Positions 37,962-47,547 of a stretch of DNA of 64,000 bases are shown one piece after another (the stretch's first letter is position 1; each line of letters opens with the position of its first letter). A program made the translations under genes and the position numbers. The stretch is taken from positions 5,529,001-5,593,000 of the forward strand of contig NZ_CP121648.1 in the NCBI RefSeq assembly GCF_029714205.1, given 5' to 3'. The DNA is from Methylobacterium sp. CB376 (GTDB lineage Bacteria; Pseudomonadota; Alphaproteobacteria; Rhizobiales; Beijerinckiaceae). The notes under the pieces are model-generated. The model did no database searches. It saw only the letters and a list, made by a program, of their open reading frames with translations, and had not been told where the DNA came from.

Positions 37962-39151
37962 GCCACCGCTCCCGCGTCGCGCAGGCGGGCGATGCGCTCG
38001 GCGTCGAGGCCGAGTTCGGTCAGCACCGCGTCGGTGTGGGCGCCGAGCGCCGGCCCCTGCCAGCGCACCGTGCCGGGGGTCTCGGAGAGCTTGGGCACGA
38101 TGCCCGGCATCTTCACCCGGGCGCCGCCGGGCAGCTCGGCCTGCAGGATCATGTCGCGGGCCTGGTAGTGCGGGTCGGCGACGATGTCGGCCACCGAGTA
38201 GATGCGGCCGGCCGGCACGTCGGCCGCGTCGAGCGCCGCCAGCGCCTCCTCGACGCTGCGCGCCCGCGTCCAGTCCGCGATGGCGTCGTCGAGCATCCCG
38301 GCCTGGCGCGAGCGGCCGTCGTTGCTGGCGAGCGCCGGGGCCTCGGCGAGGTCGGGCCGGCCGATCGCCGCCATCAGCCGGCGGAAGATCGGGTCGCTGT
38401 TGCCCGCGATGACGACGTAGCCGCCGTCCCGGGTCGGGTAGGTGTTGGAGGGCGTGATGCCGGGCAGCGCGCCGCCCGTCCGCGTGCGGACCTCGCCGAG
38501 GAGGTCGTACTCGGGCACGAGGCTCTCCATCACGTTGAACACGCTCTCGACGAGCGACACGTCGATCACTTGGCCGCCGCCCTGGCCGGTCTTCACCCGC
38601 AACAGCGCCATCAGGGCGCCGATCACCCCGTGCAGCGAGGCGAGCGTGTCGCCGATGCTGACCCCGACCCGGGCCGGCGGGGCGTCCGGGCTGCCGGTGG
38701 TGAAGCGGATCCCGCCCATCGACTCGCCGATGGCGCCGAAGCCCGGGCGGTCGCGGTAGGGGCCGGTCTGGCCGTAGCCCGAGATGCGCACCATCACCAG
38801 GTTCGGGTTGAGGGCCGAGAGCACGTCCCAGCCGAGGCCGAGCTTCTCCAGGCCGCCGGGCCGGAAATTCTCCACCACCACGTCGGCGCCGCGGGCGAGG
38901 TCGCGGACGATCTCGAGCCCCTCGGGCGACTTCAGGTTGACGGCGATCGACTTCTTGTTGCGCGACTGCAGGTACCACCAGAGCGAGGTGCCCTCGTGCA
39001 TCTTGCGCCACTTGCGCAGGGGGTCGCCCTGTCCCGGCGGCTCGACCTTGATCACCTCGGCGCCGAACTCCGCCATCAGCCGCGTGGCGAAGGGCGCGGC
39101 GATCAGCTGGCCGAGTTCCAGCACGCGAATGCCCGCGAGGGGACCGCTCAT
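37958..39151 (-). CDS. CaiB/BaiF family CoA-transferase
   Basis: A 397-aa class III CoA-transferase that moves CoA between carboxylic acids. It has LAGIRVLELGQLIAAPFATRLMAEFGAEVIKVE, NKKSIAVNLKSPEG, NFRPGGLEKLGLG and GYGQTGPYRDRPGF. The catalytic Asp is expected in the DVSLVESVF region or the preceding loop by family homology. GATGGAGG precedes ATG 39151. It is the promoter-proximal gene of the set with the lyase and MFS transporter. Acid specificity is not determinable. Confidence 0.9.
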   Translation of the reverse strand: MSGPLAGIRVLELGQLIAAPFATRLMAEFGAEVIKVEPPGQGDPLRKWRKMHEGTSLWWYLQSRNKKSIAVNLKSPEGLEIVRDLARGADVVVENFRPGGLEKLGLGWDVLSALNPNLVMVRISGYGQTGPYRDRPGFGAIGESMGGIRFTTGSPDAPPARVGVSIGDTLASLHGVIGALMALLRVKTGQGGGQVIDVSLVESVFNVMESLVPEYDLLGEVRTRTGGALPGITPSNTYPTRDGGYVVIAGNSDPIFRRLMAAIGRPDLAEAPALASNDGRSRQAGMLDDAIADWTRARSVEEALAALDAADVPAGRIYSVADIVADPHYQARDMILQAELPGGARVKMPGIVPKLSETPGTVRWQGPALGAHTDAVLTELGLDAERIARLRDAGAVA

Positions 39152-39843
39152 GGCCTTTCCTCCATCTTTCCCTGTTGCCGAAGACGTAACGGAGAAGGCG
39201 GTCGCGGATCCAACCGCATCTCGCCAATGACCGTTCGCGATTCGAGAACGCGGACGTCCTCCGGCGGGGGCCGCGCGGCGGCGCGGGACCGGCCCCGGGC
39301 CGCGACCGTGAGCCTCCTCGGAGCGGGCGGAGCGGCCCGCCGGGCTTCTGCTCGGGAGTCGCGTTCCCGCATCGTGCTCGCCGCCGAACCGGTGACCCCT
39401 TCGGCGAATGATGCTCCGCGGCCGCGCCGCGCTGCCGGCACGATGCTCCGCCTGGGCAGTGCCGGAGATCAGGCAATTCGACCGAGATCGCCCGATATCC
39501 ACCTGTCACGGGGCCGGATCATGCGCCGCGATGGCCTTGCCGCGGCGTGACGAAGCAGGTCTCAGGCACGGCTTCTCTATGATGCCACGCGGCGCGACGG
39601 TCTTTGCTGCGACGCAACATGGACCCCGGAACTCTCACCCAGGAGAGACCGGCGCCCATAACCAGACTGCCAAGATAACGCTATCTTAGGACTCGTCACG
39701 TCTGATGGCCGGGCCTGATGACGCAAGGTTCGTCACTGAACAATCCGAACCGTCGACTTTTTGAAATAATTCCCAACCTGCGGTCCGGGGCCTCCCCGGC
39801 AGCCGAAATCCCCCGACGCGGAACACAGAGCAGAGCAGCGACC
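39152..39843. other. 692-bp divergent promoter region
   Basis: The gap between the leftward CoA-transferase and rightward chemotaxis receptor. The right 200 bp are clearly richer in A/T than the genome around them (for example GACTTTTTGAAATAATTCC near 39755) and likely hold the receptor promoter. A 6-4-6 palindrome sits at 39672-39687. Several open frames exist but none has homology or a good ribosome-binding site. Confidence 0.45.
39672..39687. promoter_or_regulatory. AAGATA-ACGC-TATCTT inverted repeat
   Basis: A perfect 6-bp inverted repeat with a 4-nt centre in the AT-rich region 157 bp before the chemotaxis receptor start. It could be an operator; the binding protein is unknown. Confidence 0.3.
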
Positions 39844-41823
39844 ATGATGGTTCGACGATTCCTGGGGAGACTGTCGATCGGCGGCCGCTTGACCGCGGCC
39901 CTGCTGGCCTGCTCGCTCGCGGCGGTGGCGGTCATCGGTGCCGCGGCGTACCGGCAGCAGCGGGACGCCACCGACCTCGCCGTGGCCGCGGCCCTGGCCG
40001 AGCGCTACAAGTCCGTCACGGCCGCGATGGCCGACCGCACGCAGCGCGCCCTCGGCGTCGCCCTGACCCTCGCGCACGACCCCGCGGTCGCGGAGGCGCT
40101 GCGCCGCGACGATCGGACAGGCCTGCTGGAGCGCTACCGGCTCCTGTTCGAGCCTCTGAGCGCGGGCCTGAACCTGTCCTTCATCACGATCCACCGGGCC
40201 GACGGGACGGCCTTCCTGCGCTACCACGCGCCCGGCACGTTCGGCGACTCGGTCCTGGCGCGCCGCGGCACCGTGCGGGACGCGGTCGCGGCGATGCGCC
40301 CTGTGAGCGGCGTCGAGCCCGGCCGCGAGACCATCGCGATCTTCGCGGTCGCCCCGGTCCGCGAGGCCGGCGCCCTGCGGGGCGCGGCGGATGTCGGCCT
40401 TCCCTTGGGCGAGCCCTTCCTCGCCGAGATGAAGGGGCAGTACGGGGTGAACCTCGCCATGCACCTCGTGAGGGACGCTGCGGTCACGACGCTCGCCGCC
40501 ACCTTCCCGGGCAGGACGCTCCTCGATCCGCAGGGCCACGCCGCCGCGATGGGGACCGGGATGCACTGGCGGGAGGCGACCCTCGACGGGCGTCCGGTCG
40601 CCGTGATGGCGGGCCCCCTGCGCAACTATGCCGGACAGGCGATCGGCACGATCGAGATGGCGCTCGACATCTCCGACTTCATCGCGGCGCGGCGCGCGGC
40701 GATGCTCACGCTGGTCACCGTCCTCGCCGCGGTGGCCGCCGCCGGCGGCCTGGTCGCGCGGCGCGTCACGCGCCACCTCGTGGGGCCGATCCGGGCCATC
40801 ACCGGAACGATGCACGACCTCGCCGGCGGCCGCCTTCGCACCGAGATCCCGTCGACGGAGCGCCCCGACGAGATCGGCGCGATGGCCCGCTCGCTCCAGG
40901 TCTTCCGCGACCAGCTGATCGAGGCCGAGGCGCTGCGCGGCGCGCAGGCCGAGGGGCTCGCCGACCGCGAGCGGCGGACCGCCGTGATCGACGACCTCGT
41001 CAAGCGCTTCGACGCGTCGGTGGAGGCCGTGCTCTGCCGCGTCTCGGCGGCCGCGACGGAGCTGCAGGCCACGGCCGGGCAGCTGACCGCCACGGCGGGG
41101 GGCACGGCCCGGCAATCCGCCGCGGTGGCGCAGGCCGCCGGCGAGGCCGCCCAGAACGTCGTCACGGTCTCGGGCGCCGCCGAGGAGCTCGCATCCTCCG
41201 TGAGCGAGATCGCCCGCCAGGTCGAGCGCACCGAGAGCATGGCGCGGGGGGCGGCGACGGAGGCGACCCAGGCCGGCGCCATCGTCGCGGACCTCTCGAA
41301 CGCCGCGAACAAGATCGGGGAGGTGATCGGGCTCGTCTCCGGCATCGCGCAGCAGACGAACCTGCTCGCGCTCAACGCGACGATCGAGGCGGCCCGGGCC
41401 GGCGAGGTCGGCAAGGGTTTCGCGGTGGTCGCCGCCGAGGTGAAGGCGCTGGCGGCCCAGACCTCCCGCGCCACGACGGAGATCGGCGAGCAGGTGGTGT
41501 GGATCCAGACCTCCACCGGACGGGCCGTCGAGGCGATCGGCCGCATCGCCCAGACGATCGGCTCCCTCAACGAGACGACGCAGGCGGTGTCCGGCACGAT
41601 GCGCCAGCAGCACGCGGCGACCGGCGAGATCCTCGGGGCGGTGACCTGCGCCTCCGGCCGGACCAGCGAGGTGACGGCGACGATCCGGGAGGTCTCGGAC
41701 GCCGCCGCCCATACGGGGGGCGCGGCGGGCCAAGTGCTGGACGCCTCCTCCGAGCTCGCGGCGCAGACCGAGACCCTGCGCGGGCAGGTCCAGAGCTTCC
41801 TCGCCGCCTTCCGGGCCGCCTGA
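39844..41823 (+). CDS. methyl-accepting chemotaxis protein with Cache-like sensor
   Basis: A 659-aa chemoreceptor. TM1 about residues 15-35 ([21 protein letters not shown]), periplasmic ligand domain about 36-285 resembling a double-Cache sensor ([53 protein letters not shown]), TM2 about 290-312, HAMP, then the signalling coiled coil with hairpin tip [31 protein letters not shown]. The start at 39844 keeps TM1 near the N-terminus; an upstream ATG at 39718 would add 42 residues. Ligand unknown. No CheR-tether pentapeptide is visible. Confidence 0.92.
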   Translation: MMVRRFLGRLSIGGRLTAALLACSLAAVAVIGAAAYRQQRDATDLAVAAALAERYKSVTAAMADRTQRALGVALTLAHDPAVAEALRRDDRTGLLERYRLLFEPLSAGLNLSFITIHRADGTAFLRYHAPGTFGDSVLARRGTVRDAVAAMRPVSGVEPGRETIAIFAVAPVREAGALRGAADVGLPLGEPFLAEMKGQYGVNLAMHLVRDAAVTTLAATFPGRTLLDPQGHAAAMGTGMHWREATLDGRPVAVMAGPLRNYAGQAIGTIEMALDISDFIAARRAAMLTLVTVLAAVAAAGGLVARRVTRHLVGPIRAITGTMHDLAGGRLRTEIPSTERPDEIGAMARSLQVFRDQLIEAEALRGAQAEGLADRERRTAVIDDLVKRFDASVEAVLCRVSAAATELQATAGQLTATAGGTARQSAAVAQAAGEAAQNVVTVSGAAEELASSVSEIARQVERTESMARGAATEATQAGAIVADLSNAANKIGEVIGLVSGIAQQTNLLALNATIEAARAGEVGKGFAVVAAEVKALAAQTSRATTEIGEQVVWIQTSTGRAVEAIGRIAQTIGSLNETTQAVSGTMRQQHAATGEILGAVTCASGRTSEVTATIREVSDAAAHTGGAAGQVLDASSELAAQTETLRGQVQSFLAAFRAA

Positions 41824-41858
41824 GGGCGCGCCCGCCGGGCCGCCTGAGGGCGCGCCCG
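41811..41858 (+). repeat. 24-bp tandem duplication spanning the receptor stop codon
   Basis: Two identical 24-bp copies (41811-41834, 41835-41858). The first contains the last codons and TGA stop of the chemotaxis receptor; the second repeats them downstream. Confidence 0.9.
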
Positions 41859-41985
41859 GACGCTCGCGTCGCGTCGCCGGCGAGACGACCTCGCTCGCCC
41901 TGCAGGGCGTAGGATCCCGCTCTCCGGCCCTCCGTTCCGCACGGTCTCGGCGGCCGGATCCTCCGTCACGCTGGAGAACGCCGCC

Positions 41986-42912
41986 TCATGAGGCGGAGGC
42001 CGCGAGGTGGTCGCGCAGCAGGGTGGCGGCCGGCGAGAGCCGGCCGGGCCGCGTCACCAGCCGCAGCTCGCGCCGCGCCCAGGCATCGGAGAGCGGGACG
42101 GCGACGAGCTGCATCGCGGCGCCGAACAGGCCGACGACGCGCTCCGGCACCACCGCGAGGCCCATATCGGCCTGGACCATGCGGCAGACCGCGTCGAAAC
42201 CGGGGACGTGCACCCGCAGCCTGAGCGGGCGGCCGACGCGCTGCGCCTCGGCCCGCACGCTGTCGTGGATCGAACTCGCCGCGTGCAGGCCGACGAAGTC
42301 GTGGTCGAGCGTCTCCGCGAAGGCGAGCTCGGCCCTGTCCGCCAGGGGATGCCCGGCCCGCATCACCACCACCAGCCGGTCGCGGCGGTAGAGGTGGGTG
42401 GCGAGGCCCTGGGCCGGCACGCTGGCCGAGCAGATCCCGATCTCGGCCGCGCCCTCGGCCACGCCGCGCACCACGCCGGTGCTGGGGCGCTCCTCGAGGT
42501 CGATGCGGATGGCGCCCTGCGCGGCCAGGAAGGCGCGCAAATCCTCGGGCAGGAACTGCACGATCGCCGAGAGGTTCGCGAGCATCCGGACGATGCCGCG
42601 CACGCCCTTGGCGTGCTCGGCGAGTTCGAGGGCGATCCGGTCCGCGCTCGCCAGCATGCGGCGGGTGTGGTGCAGCAGCGTCTCGCCGGCCGGGGTCGGC
42701 CGCATGCCCCGCGGCTCGCGGGTGAGCAGCGCGCAGCCGAGGGCGTGTTCCAGCTCGGCGAGGCGCTTGCTGACCGCCGAGGGGGCGATGGCGGCGCGGC
42801 GCGCGGCGCCGTTGAGGGTGCCCTCCTCGCAGATGGCGGCGAAGAGCCGGAGCGTCTTCAGGTCGAGGCGGCTCAGCGTGGCGGCGGCGGGGTGGTCTCC
42901 GGGAGCGGCCAT
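41986..42912 (-). CDS. LysR-family transcriptional regulator
   Basis: A 308-aa LysR-type regulator. The N-terminal winged HTH reads RLDLKTLRLFAAICEEGTLNGAARRAAIAPSAVSKRLAELE, followed by the substrate-binding-fold effector domain (IRIDLEERPSTGVVRGVAEGAAEIGI). ATG 42912 begins just before the HTH, as usual. It is divergent from the DoxX-like gene (171-bp gap), the classical layout for a LysR regulator and its target. Effector unknown. Confidence 0.9.
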   Translation of the reverse strand: MAAPGDHPAAATLSRLDLKTLRLFAAICEEGTLNGAARRAAIAPSAVSKRLAELEHALGCALLTREPRGMRPTPAGETLLHHTRRMLASADRIALELAEHAKGVRGIVRMLANLSAIVQFLPEDLRAFLAAQGAIRIDLEERPSTGVVRGVAEGAAEIGICSASVPAQGLATHLYRRDRLVVVMRAGHPLADRAELAFAETLDHDFVGLHAASSIHDSVRAEAQRVGRPLRLRVHVPGFDAVCRMVQADMGLAVVPERVVGLFGAAMQLVAVPLSDAWARRELRLVTRPGRLSPAATLLRDHLAASAS

Positions 42913-43083
42913 GGGCCTCCAGGCGGCGGGCGGGACGGCGCGGGCCCGCCATCGTCGCCGCGCGCGGGGCGCCGGTCCAGCCCGGCGGCCGCCCGCGACG
43001 CAACACGGCACGACATCCCGCCGCAACGCGCGCGCCCTAGGCCTCCCCGCCCGGGCCGCCACTGGCCCCGGAGGGAGATCGCG

Positions 43084-43482
43084 ATGAACGCCACACGACG
43101 CGGGATGCGGACGGGGAGCTTGGTGCTGCGGGGCCTGATCACGGCCGTCTTCGTGCTCGCGGCCGGAATGAAATTCGCCGCGGTCCCGTTCGAGGTGTCG
43201 GGCTTCCTGCGCTTCGGCTACCCGCTCTGGTTCATGTACGCGGTCGGCGCGGCGCAGCTCGCCGGAGCGGCGCTGCTCTGGATCCGGGGCGCGACGGCCC
43301 TCGGCGCTTTCCTGCTCGCGGCGATCATGGCGGGCGCGGTCGGGAGCCACCTGCGGGCGGGCGACCCGCTGCCGATGGCCCTCCCCGCGCTCGTGCTCCT
43401 CGTCCTGCTCGCCGGCCTGACGTGGTCCCGCCGGCACGAACTCGTCGCGCCGCGGCCGCGCGTGGCGGCCGAGCGGGCCTGA
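43084..43482 (+). CDS. DoxX-like small membrane protein
   Basis: A 132-aa protein with four hydrophobic helices (about 15-33, 47-65, 69-92, 98-112), in the manner of the DoxX/DoxX_2 family (GLITAVFVLAAGMKFAAVPF, YPLWFMYAVGAAQLAGAALL). Function of these proteins is poorly defined; some act in quinone-linked redox. GGAGGGAGA precedes the ATG. Divergence from a LysR regulator suggests inducible expression. Confidence 0.82.
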   Translation: MNATRRGMRTGSLVLRGLITAVFVLAAGMKFAAVPFEVSGFLRFGYPLWFMYAVGAAQLAGAALLWIRGATALGAFLLAAIMAGAVGSHLRAGDPLPMALPALVLLVLLAGLTWSRRHELVAPRPRVAAERA

Positions 43483-43524
43483 TCGCCGTCCCGGTCCGGC
43501 GGGCCGCGCCCGCCGGGGCGGAGC

Positions 43525-45027
43525 TCAATCCTCGTAGTGGTCGCGCACCAGGCGGTCGAGGAGGCGCACGCCCCAGCCCGACCCCCAGGAGCGGCTGATC
43601 TCGCTCGACGGCGCGTTCATGCCGACCCCGGCGATGTCGAGATGCACCCAGGGCACGTCGTTCACGAAGCGCTTGATGAACTGCGCCGCCGTCGCCGAGC
43701 CGCCGTGGCGCCCGCCGGTATTCTTCATGTCGGCGAATTTCGAGTCGATCAGCTTGTCGAAGCCCGGAGCGAGCGGCATGCGCCAGACCTTCTCGCCCGT
43801 CGCCTCGCCGGCCGCCGACAGCCGCGCCGCGAGTTCGTCGCTGGTGCTGAACATCCCGGCGTATTCCTGGCCGAGCGCGACCAGGATGGCGCCGGTCAGC
43901 GTCGCGAGGTCGATCATGAACTTCGGCTTGGCCTCCTGCTGGACGTAGGTGATCACGTCCGCCAGGACGAGGCGGCCCTCCGCGTCGGTGTTGATGATCT
44001 CGATCGTCTGGCCGGAGAGCGAGGTGACGATGTCGCCCGGGCGCTGGGCCTTGCCGTCGGGCATGTTCTCGACGATGCCGATGGCGCCGAGCGCGTTGAC
44101 CTTGGCCTTGCGGGCGGCGAGGGCCTGCATCAGCCCGACCACGCAGGCGGCGCCGGCCATGTCGCCCTTCATGTCCTCCATGCCGCCGCTCCCCTTGATG
44201 GAGATGCCGCCGGAATCGAAGCACACGCCCTTGCCGATGAAGGCGACCGGCGGCTCCGAGGGATCCTCGGCGCCGTTCCAGCGCATGATGACGGTGCGCG
44301 CCTCCTTGCCCGAGCCCTGCGCCACCGCGAGGAGCGCGCGCATGCCGATCCGGCGCATCGCCTTCTCGTCGAGGACCTCGACGGCGATTCCGAGCTTCGC
44401 CAGCGGCTCGGTGCGCCGGGCGAACTCCTCCGGGTCGAGGACGTTCGGCGGCTCGTTGACGAGTTCGCGGGCGAGGATCACCCCGTCCGCCACCGCCTCG
44501 GCGGCGCGCAGGAGCTTCTTGAGCGCGCCGGGCTCGGCCGTCAGCACCGTGACCTTGGCCCCGCCGGCCTCCTCGCCCTCGCCCTTCTTGCTCTTGTAGC
44601 GGTCGAACTTGTAGGCCCGCAGGCGCAGGCCGAGGGAGAAGTCCGCCGCCGCCTCGGGGGTCGGGGCCCCGCCGGCCCAGTCGAGGACCACGACGGCCTG
44701 CCGCCCGCCGACCTTGCCGGCCACGACGCCGCCCAGCGCGGCCCAGTCGAGCTTGGCCCGCTCCGCCTCGGGCCCGAGCCCGACCACGACCAGCCGGTCC
44801 GCCCGCAGCCCTGCCGGCGCGGTCACCGCGATGGCGCTGTTCGCCTTGCCCTTGAAGCGCTCGACGGCCGCCGCCCGCGCCAGGATGTCGCCGGCCCCGG
44901 CGCCCGCCACCTCCGCGGCGCGGGCGGAGAGGGCGAGATCCTCGCCGACGAACACGACGAGGTCGCTGCCCTGCTCGGCCCTGGCCGATCCGAAGGACTC
45001 GAACGCGATGCTGATGCCGTCCGCCAT
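43525..45027 (-). CDS. pepA: leucyl aminopeptidase (M17)
   Basis: A 500-aa cytosolic dinuclear-metal aminopeptidase, full length. The C-terminal catalytic domain shows [28 protein letters not shown] and the family signature [13 protein letters not shown], which together supply the metal ligands. The N-terminal domain is the macro-like M17 N domain. It is divergent from the lptFG operon, the usual neighbour order in alphaproteobacteria. Start ATG 45027 chosen from homology ([13 protein letters not shown]). Confidence 0.95.
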   Translation of the reverse strand: MADGISIAFESFGSARAEQGSDLVVFVGEDLALSARAAEVAGAGAGDILARAAAVERFKGKANSAIAVTAPAGLRADRLVVVGLGPEAERAKLDWAALGGVVAGKVGGRQAVVVLDWAGGAPTPEAAADFSLGLRLRAYKFDRYKSKKGEGEEAGGAKVTVLTAEPGALKKLLRAAEAVADGVILARELVNEPPNVLDPEEFARRTEPLAKLGIAVEVLDEKAMRRIGMRALLAVAQGSGKEARTVIMRWNGAEDPSEPPVAFIGKGVCFDSGGISIKGSGGMEDMKGDMAGAACVVGLMQALAARKAKVNALGAIGIVENMPDGKAQRPGDIVTSLSGQTIEIINTDAEGRLVLADVITYVQQEAKPKFMIDLATLTGAILVALGQEYAGMFSTSDELAARLSAAGEATGEKVWRMPLAPGFDKLIDSKFADMKNTGGRHGGSATAAQFIKRFVNDVPWVHLDIAGVGMNAPSSEISRSWGSGWGVRLLDRLVRDHYED

Positions 45028-45284
45028 GACGCTGCTTTCAATCCCTTGGGAAACCCGGAGGCGCCGGAAAGCCCCTGTGTAGCCAAGGCCCGCGCCGGAA
45101 GGCAACGCGCCGCCCGCGCGTCGCCCGGCCGCGCATTCGCCGCGCCCGGCATGCCGAGGCACGCCGGACACAGGAGCGCCCGCAAAAGGCCGCGTTCCGG
45201 GTGCTTCCATCGAAAGCGCTTGTGCGGGGAAGCCCCCCGGCTTAACGCAGGAGCCGCGGAAGGGGGCCCGACCGCACCGAGCCG

Positions 45285-46451
45285 ATGAAGCAGATCGAGC
45301 GATACATCTTCCGCATCGCCCTCGGCGCCTTCCTGGCCTGCCTGGCGGGCCTCACCGGCGTGATCTGGGTGACGCAGGCCTTGCGCGAGCTCGACCTCGT
45401 GACCGCCAAGGGCCAGACCGTGCTGATCTTCTTCCTGATCACCGGCCTGTCGATCCCGGCGCTCCTCACGGTCGTGGCGCCCGTCGCCCTGTTCATGGCG
45501 GTGGTGCACGCGCTCAACCGCCTCAACGGCGATTCCGAGCTGATCGTGATGAGCGCGGCCGGGATGTCGCCGCGCCAGCTCCTGCGCCCCTTCCTGACCC
45601 TGGCGCTGATCGTGAGCGCGGCGCTCGGCTTCCTGACCATCCAGGTGCTGCCGTCGAGCTTCCAGGAGCTGCGCGACCTCCTCACCCGGGTGCGCGGCGA
45701 CTTCATCGCCAACGTCGTGCAGGAGGGGCAGTTCACCAGCCTCGACAACGGCATCACCTTCCACTTCCGCGAGAGCGCGCCGGGCGGCGTGCTGCTCGGC
45801 ATCTTCATGCAGGACCGCCGGGAGGCCGGGCGCAGCGTGACCTACCTGGCCGAGCGCGGGCAGGCCCTCGACCTCGACGGGCAGACCTACCTCGTCCTGG
45901 AGAAGGGCAGCATCCACCGCCAGCAGCAGAACAGCCGCGACGCCTCGATCATCAGCTTCGCGCGCTACGCGGTCGACCTCGCGGCCTTCACGCCGCCCGA
46001 CACGGACACGGTCTACAAGCCGCGGGAGCGCTCGACGGCGCAGCTGCTGTTCCCCGACCCGAACGAGCACTACTACAAGCTGGTGAAGGGGCGGTTCCGG
46101 GCCGAGCTGCACGACCGGCTCACCAGCTGGCTCTACCCGCTGGCGATGGCGCTGATCGCCTTCGCGGCGCTCGGCGACCCGCGCACCACCCGCCAGGGGC
46201 GGGGGCTCGCCATCGCCGCGGCGGTGGCGGCGGTGGTGGCGCTGCGGATCGCGGGCTTCGCGGCGGCGAGCGCGGCCGTGCGCAGCCCCGGGGCCGCCGC
46301 CGCCCTCTACGCGGTGCCCCTCCTCGCCGGCCTCGCGGCGCTGCTCGTGGCCTTCCACGGCAACCGGGTGCGGGCCTTCAACGCGGCCCTGGCGCTGCGG
46401 CTGCGCCACGTCGGGGCCGGGCTGCCGCGGCTGCGGCCGAGCCACGGCTGA
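45285..46451 (+). CDS. lptF: LPS export permease LptF
   Basis: A 388-aa YjgP/YjgQ-family inner-membrane subunit of the LptB2FG transporter that lifts LPS out of the membrane. It has six TM segments in the 3+3 arrangement flanking a periplasmic beta-jellyroll (about residues 120-275). It opens [20 protein letters not shown]. lptG follows after 7 bp. Confidence 0.93.
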   Translation: MKQIERYIFRIALGAFLACLAGLTGVIWVTQALRELDLVTAKGQTVLIFFLITGLSIPALLTVVAPVALFMAVVHALNRLNGDSELIVMSAAGMSPRQLLRPFLTLALIVSAALGFLTIQVLPSSFQELRDLLTRVRGDFIANVVQEGQFTSLDNGITFHFRESAPGGVLLGIFMQDRREAGRSVTYLAERGQALDLDGQTYLVLEKGSIHRQQQNSRDASIISFARYAVDLAAFTPPDTDTVYKPRERSTAQLLFPDPNEHYYKLVKGRFRAELHDRLTSWLYPLAMALIAFAALGDPRTTRQGRGLAIAAAVAAVVALRIAGFAAASAAVRSPGAAAALYAVPLLAGLAALLVAFHGNRVRAFNAALALRLRHVGAGLPRLRPSHG

Positions 46452-46458
46452 GGCCGCC

Positions 46459-47547
46459 ATGCTGATCGGCGCCACCCTCGGCCGCTACATCGCGGCCCGC
46501 TTCCTGCGCATGATCGCCGGGGTGTTCCTGACGGTCTTCGCCCTCGTCTACACCCTCGACTTCGTCGAGCTGATGCGGCGCGCCGGCGAGGCGCCCGGGG
46601 CGAGCGCGCTCACGGTCGCGCATCTCTCCCTGCTGCGCACGCCCGCGGTCGCCGAGCAGATCATGCCCTTCGCGATCCTGTTCGGCGCGATGGGGGCGCT
46701 GCTCCAGCTCAGCCGCAAGCTCGAACTGGTGGTGGCGCGGGCCGCCGGCATCTCGGCCTGGCAGTTCCTGCAGCCGGGCGTGCTCGTCGCGGTGGGGATC
46801 GGGGCCCTGATGGTCGGGGCCTACAACCCCCTGGCGGCCTCCCTCAAGCAGCGCTCGACGCAGGTCGAGGCCCGGATCTTCGCCCGCTCCACCAAGGGGG
46901 GCCTGAGCAACGACCTCTGGATCCGCCAGCGCAGCGTCGACGGGCAGGCGATCGTGCGGGCGAGCACCGCCATCGAGGGCACGACCTCGCTCGCGGGCGT
47001 CACGATCTTCACCTTCGACGCGCAGGGCGCCTTCGGCCAGCAGATCGAGGCCCGCCGGGCCACCCTGCACGACGGCTACTGGGAGCTGCAGGACGCGCGC
47101 GTCCTCACTCAGGATTCGGGGCCCGAGAGCTACGACACCTACCTGGTCGCCTCGAACCTCGCCCCGAGCCAGGTCCGCCAGCGCGTCACGCCCCCGGATT
47201 CCGTGCCTTTCTGGCAACTGAGCGAGACGATCGCGCGCAGCGAGCGGGCCGGGCTCGACGCCGCGCGCTATCGTCTGCAGCGGGCGGTGCTCCTCGCCCG
47301 GCCGATGCTGTTCGTCGCGATGGTGCTGGTGGCCGCCTCCGTTTCATTAAGATTCTTCCGCTTTGGTGGCATCGGCAGGATGGCGCTGGCGGGTGTGGCG
47401 GCGGGCTTCGCGCTCTACGTCGCCCGGCAGGTCATGGAGGGCCTCGGCGCCTCGGGGATCGTCGCGGCCCCCGTGGCGGCGTGGTTCCCGGCCGTGGTAG
47501 GGAGTCTGCTCGGTACGCTCGCGCTTCTGTACCAGGAGGATGGCTGA
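46459..47547 (+). CDS. lptG: LPS export permease LptG
   Basis: A 362-aa YjgP/YjgQ-family partner of LptF with the same topology: LGRYIAARFLRMIAGVFLTVFALVYTLDFVELMRR at the N-terminus, periplasmic domain, and three C-terminal TM segments. Its stop overlaps the lptD start (TGATG). The three Lpt genes together encode the inner permease pair and the outer-membrane acceptor of one pathway; lptB, lptA and lptC are not in the window. Confidence 0.93.
   Translation: MLIGATLGRYIAARFLRMIAGVFLTVFALVYTLDFVELMRRAGEAPGASALTVAHLSLLRTPAVAEQIMPFAILFGAMGALLQLSRKLELVVARAAGISAWQFLQPGVLVAVGIGALMVGAYNPLAASLKQRSTQVEARIFARSTKGGLSNDLWIRQRSVDGQAIVRASTAIEGTTSLAGVTIFTFDAQGAFGQQIEARRATLHDGYWELQDARVLTQDSGPESYDTYLVASNLAPSQVRQRVTPPDSVPFWQLSETIARSERAGLDAARYRLQRAVLLARPMLFVAMVLVAASVSLRFFRFGGIGRMALAGVAAGFALYVARQVMEGLGASGIVAAPVAAWFPAVVGSLLGTLALLYQEDG

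Noticed and set aside
37041..39509. One long frame joining the CoA-transferase region and the lyase
   Set aside because: The upper part is a shadow of the CoA-transferase read in another frame; the lyase starts at 37961 with a 4-bp overlap.
39408..39689. A small rightward ORF in the gap before the chemoreceptor
   Set aside because: No ribosome-binding site, no homology and composition unlike nearby proteins.
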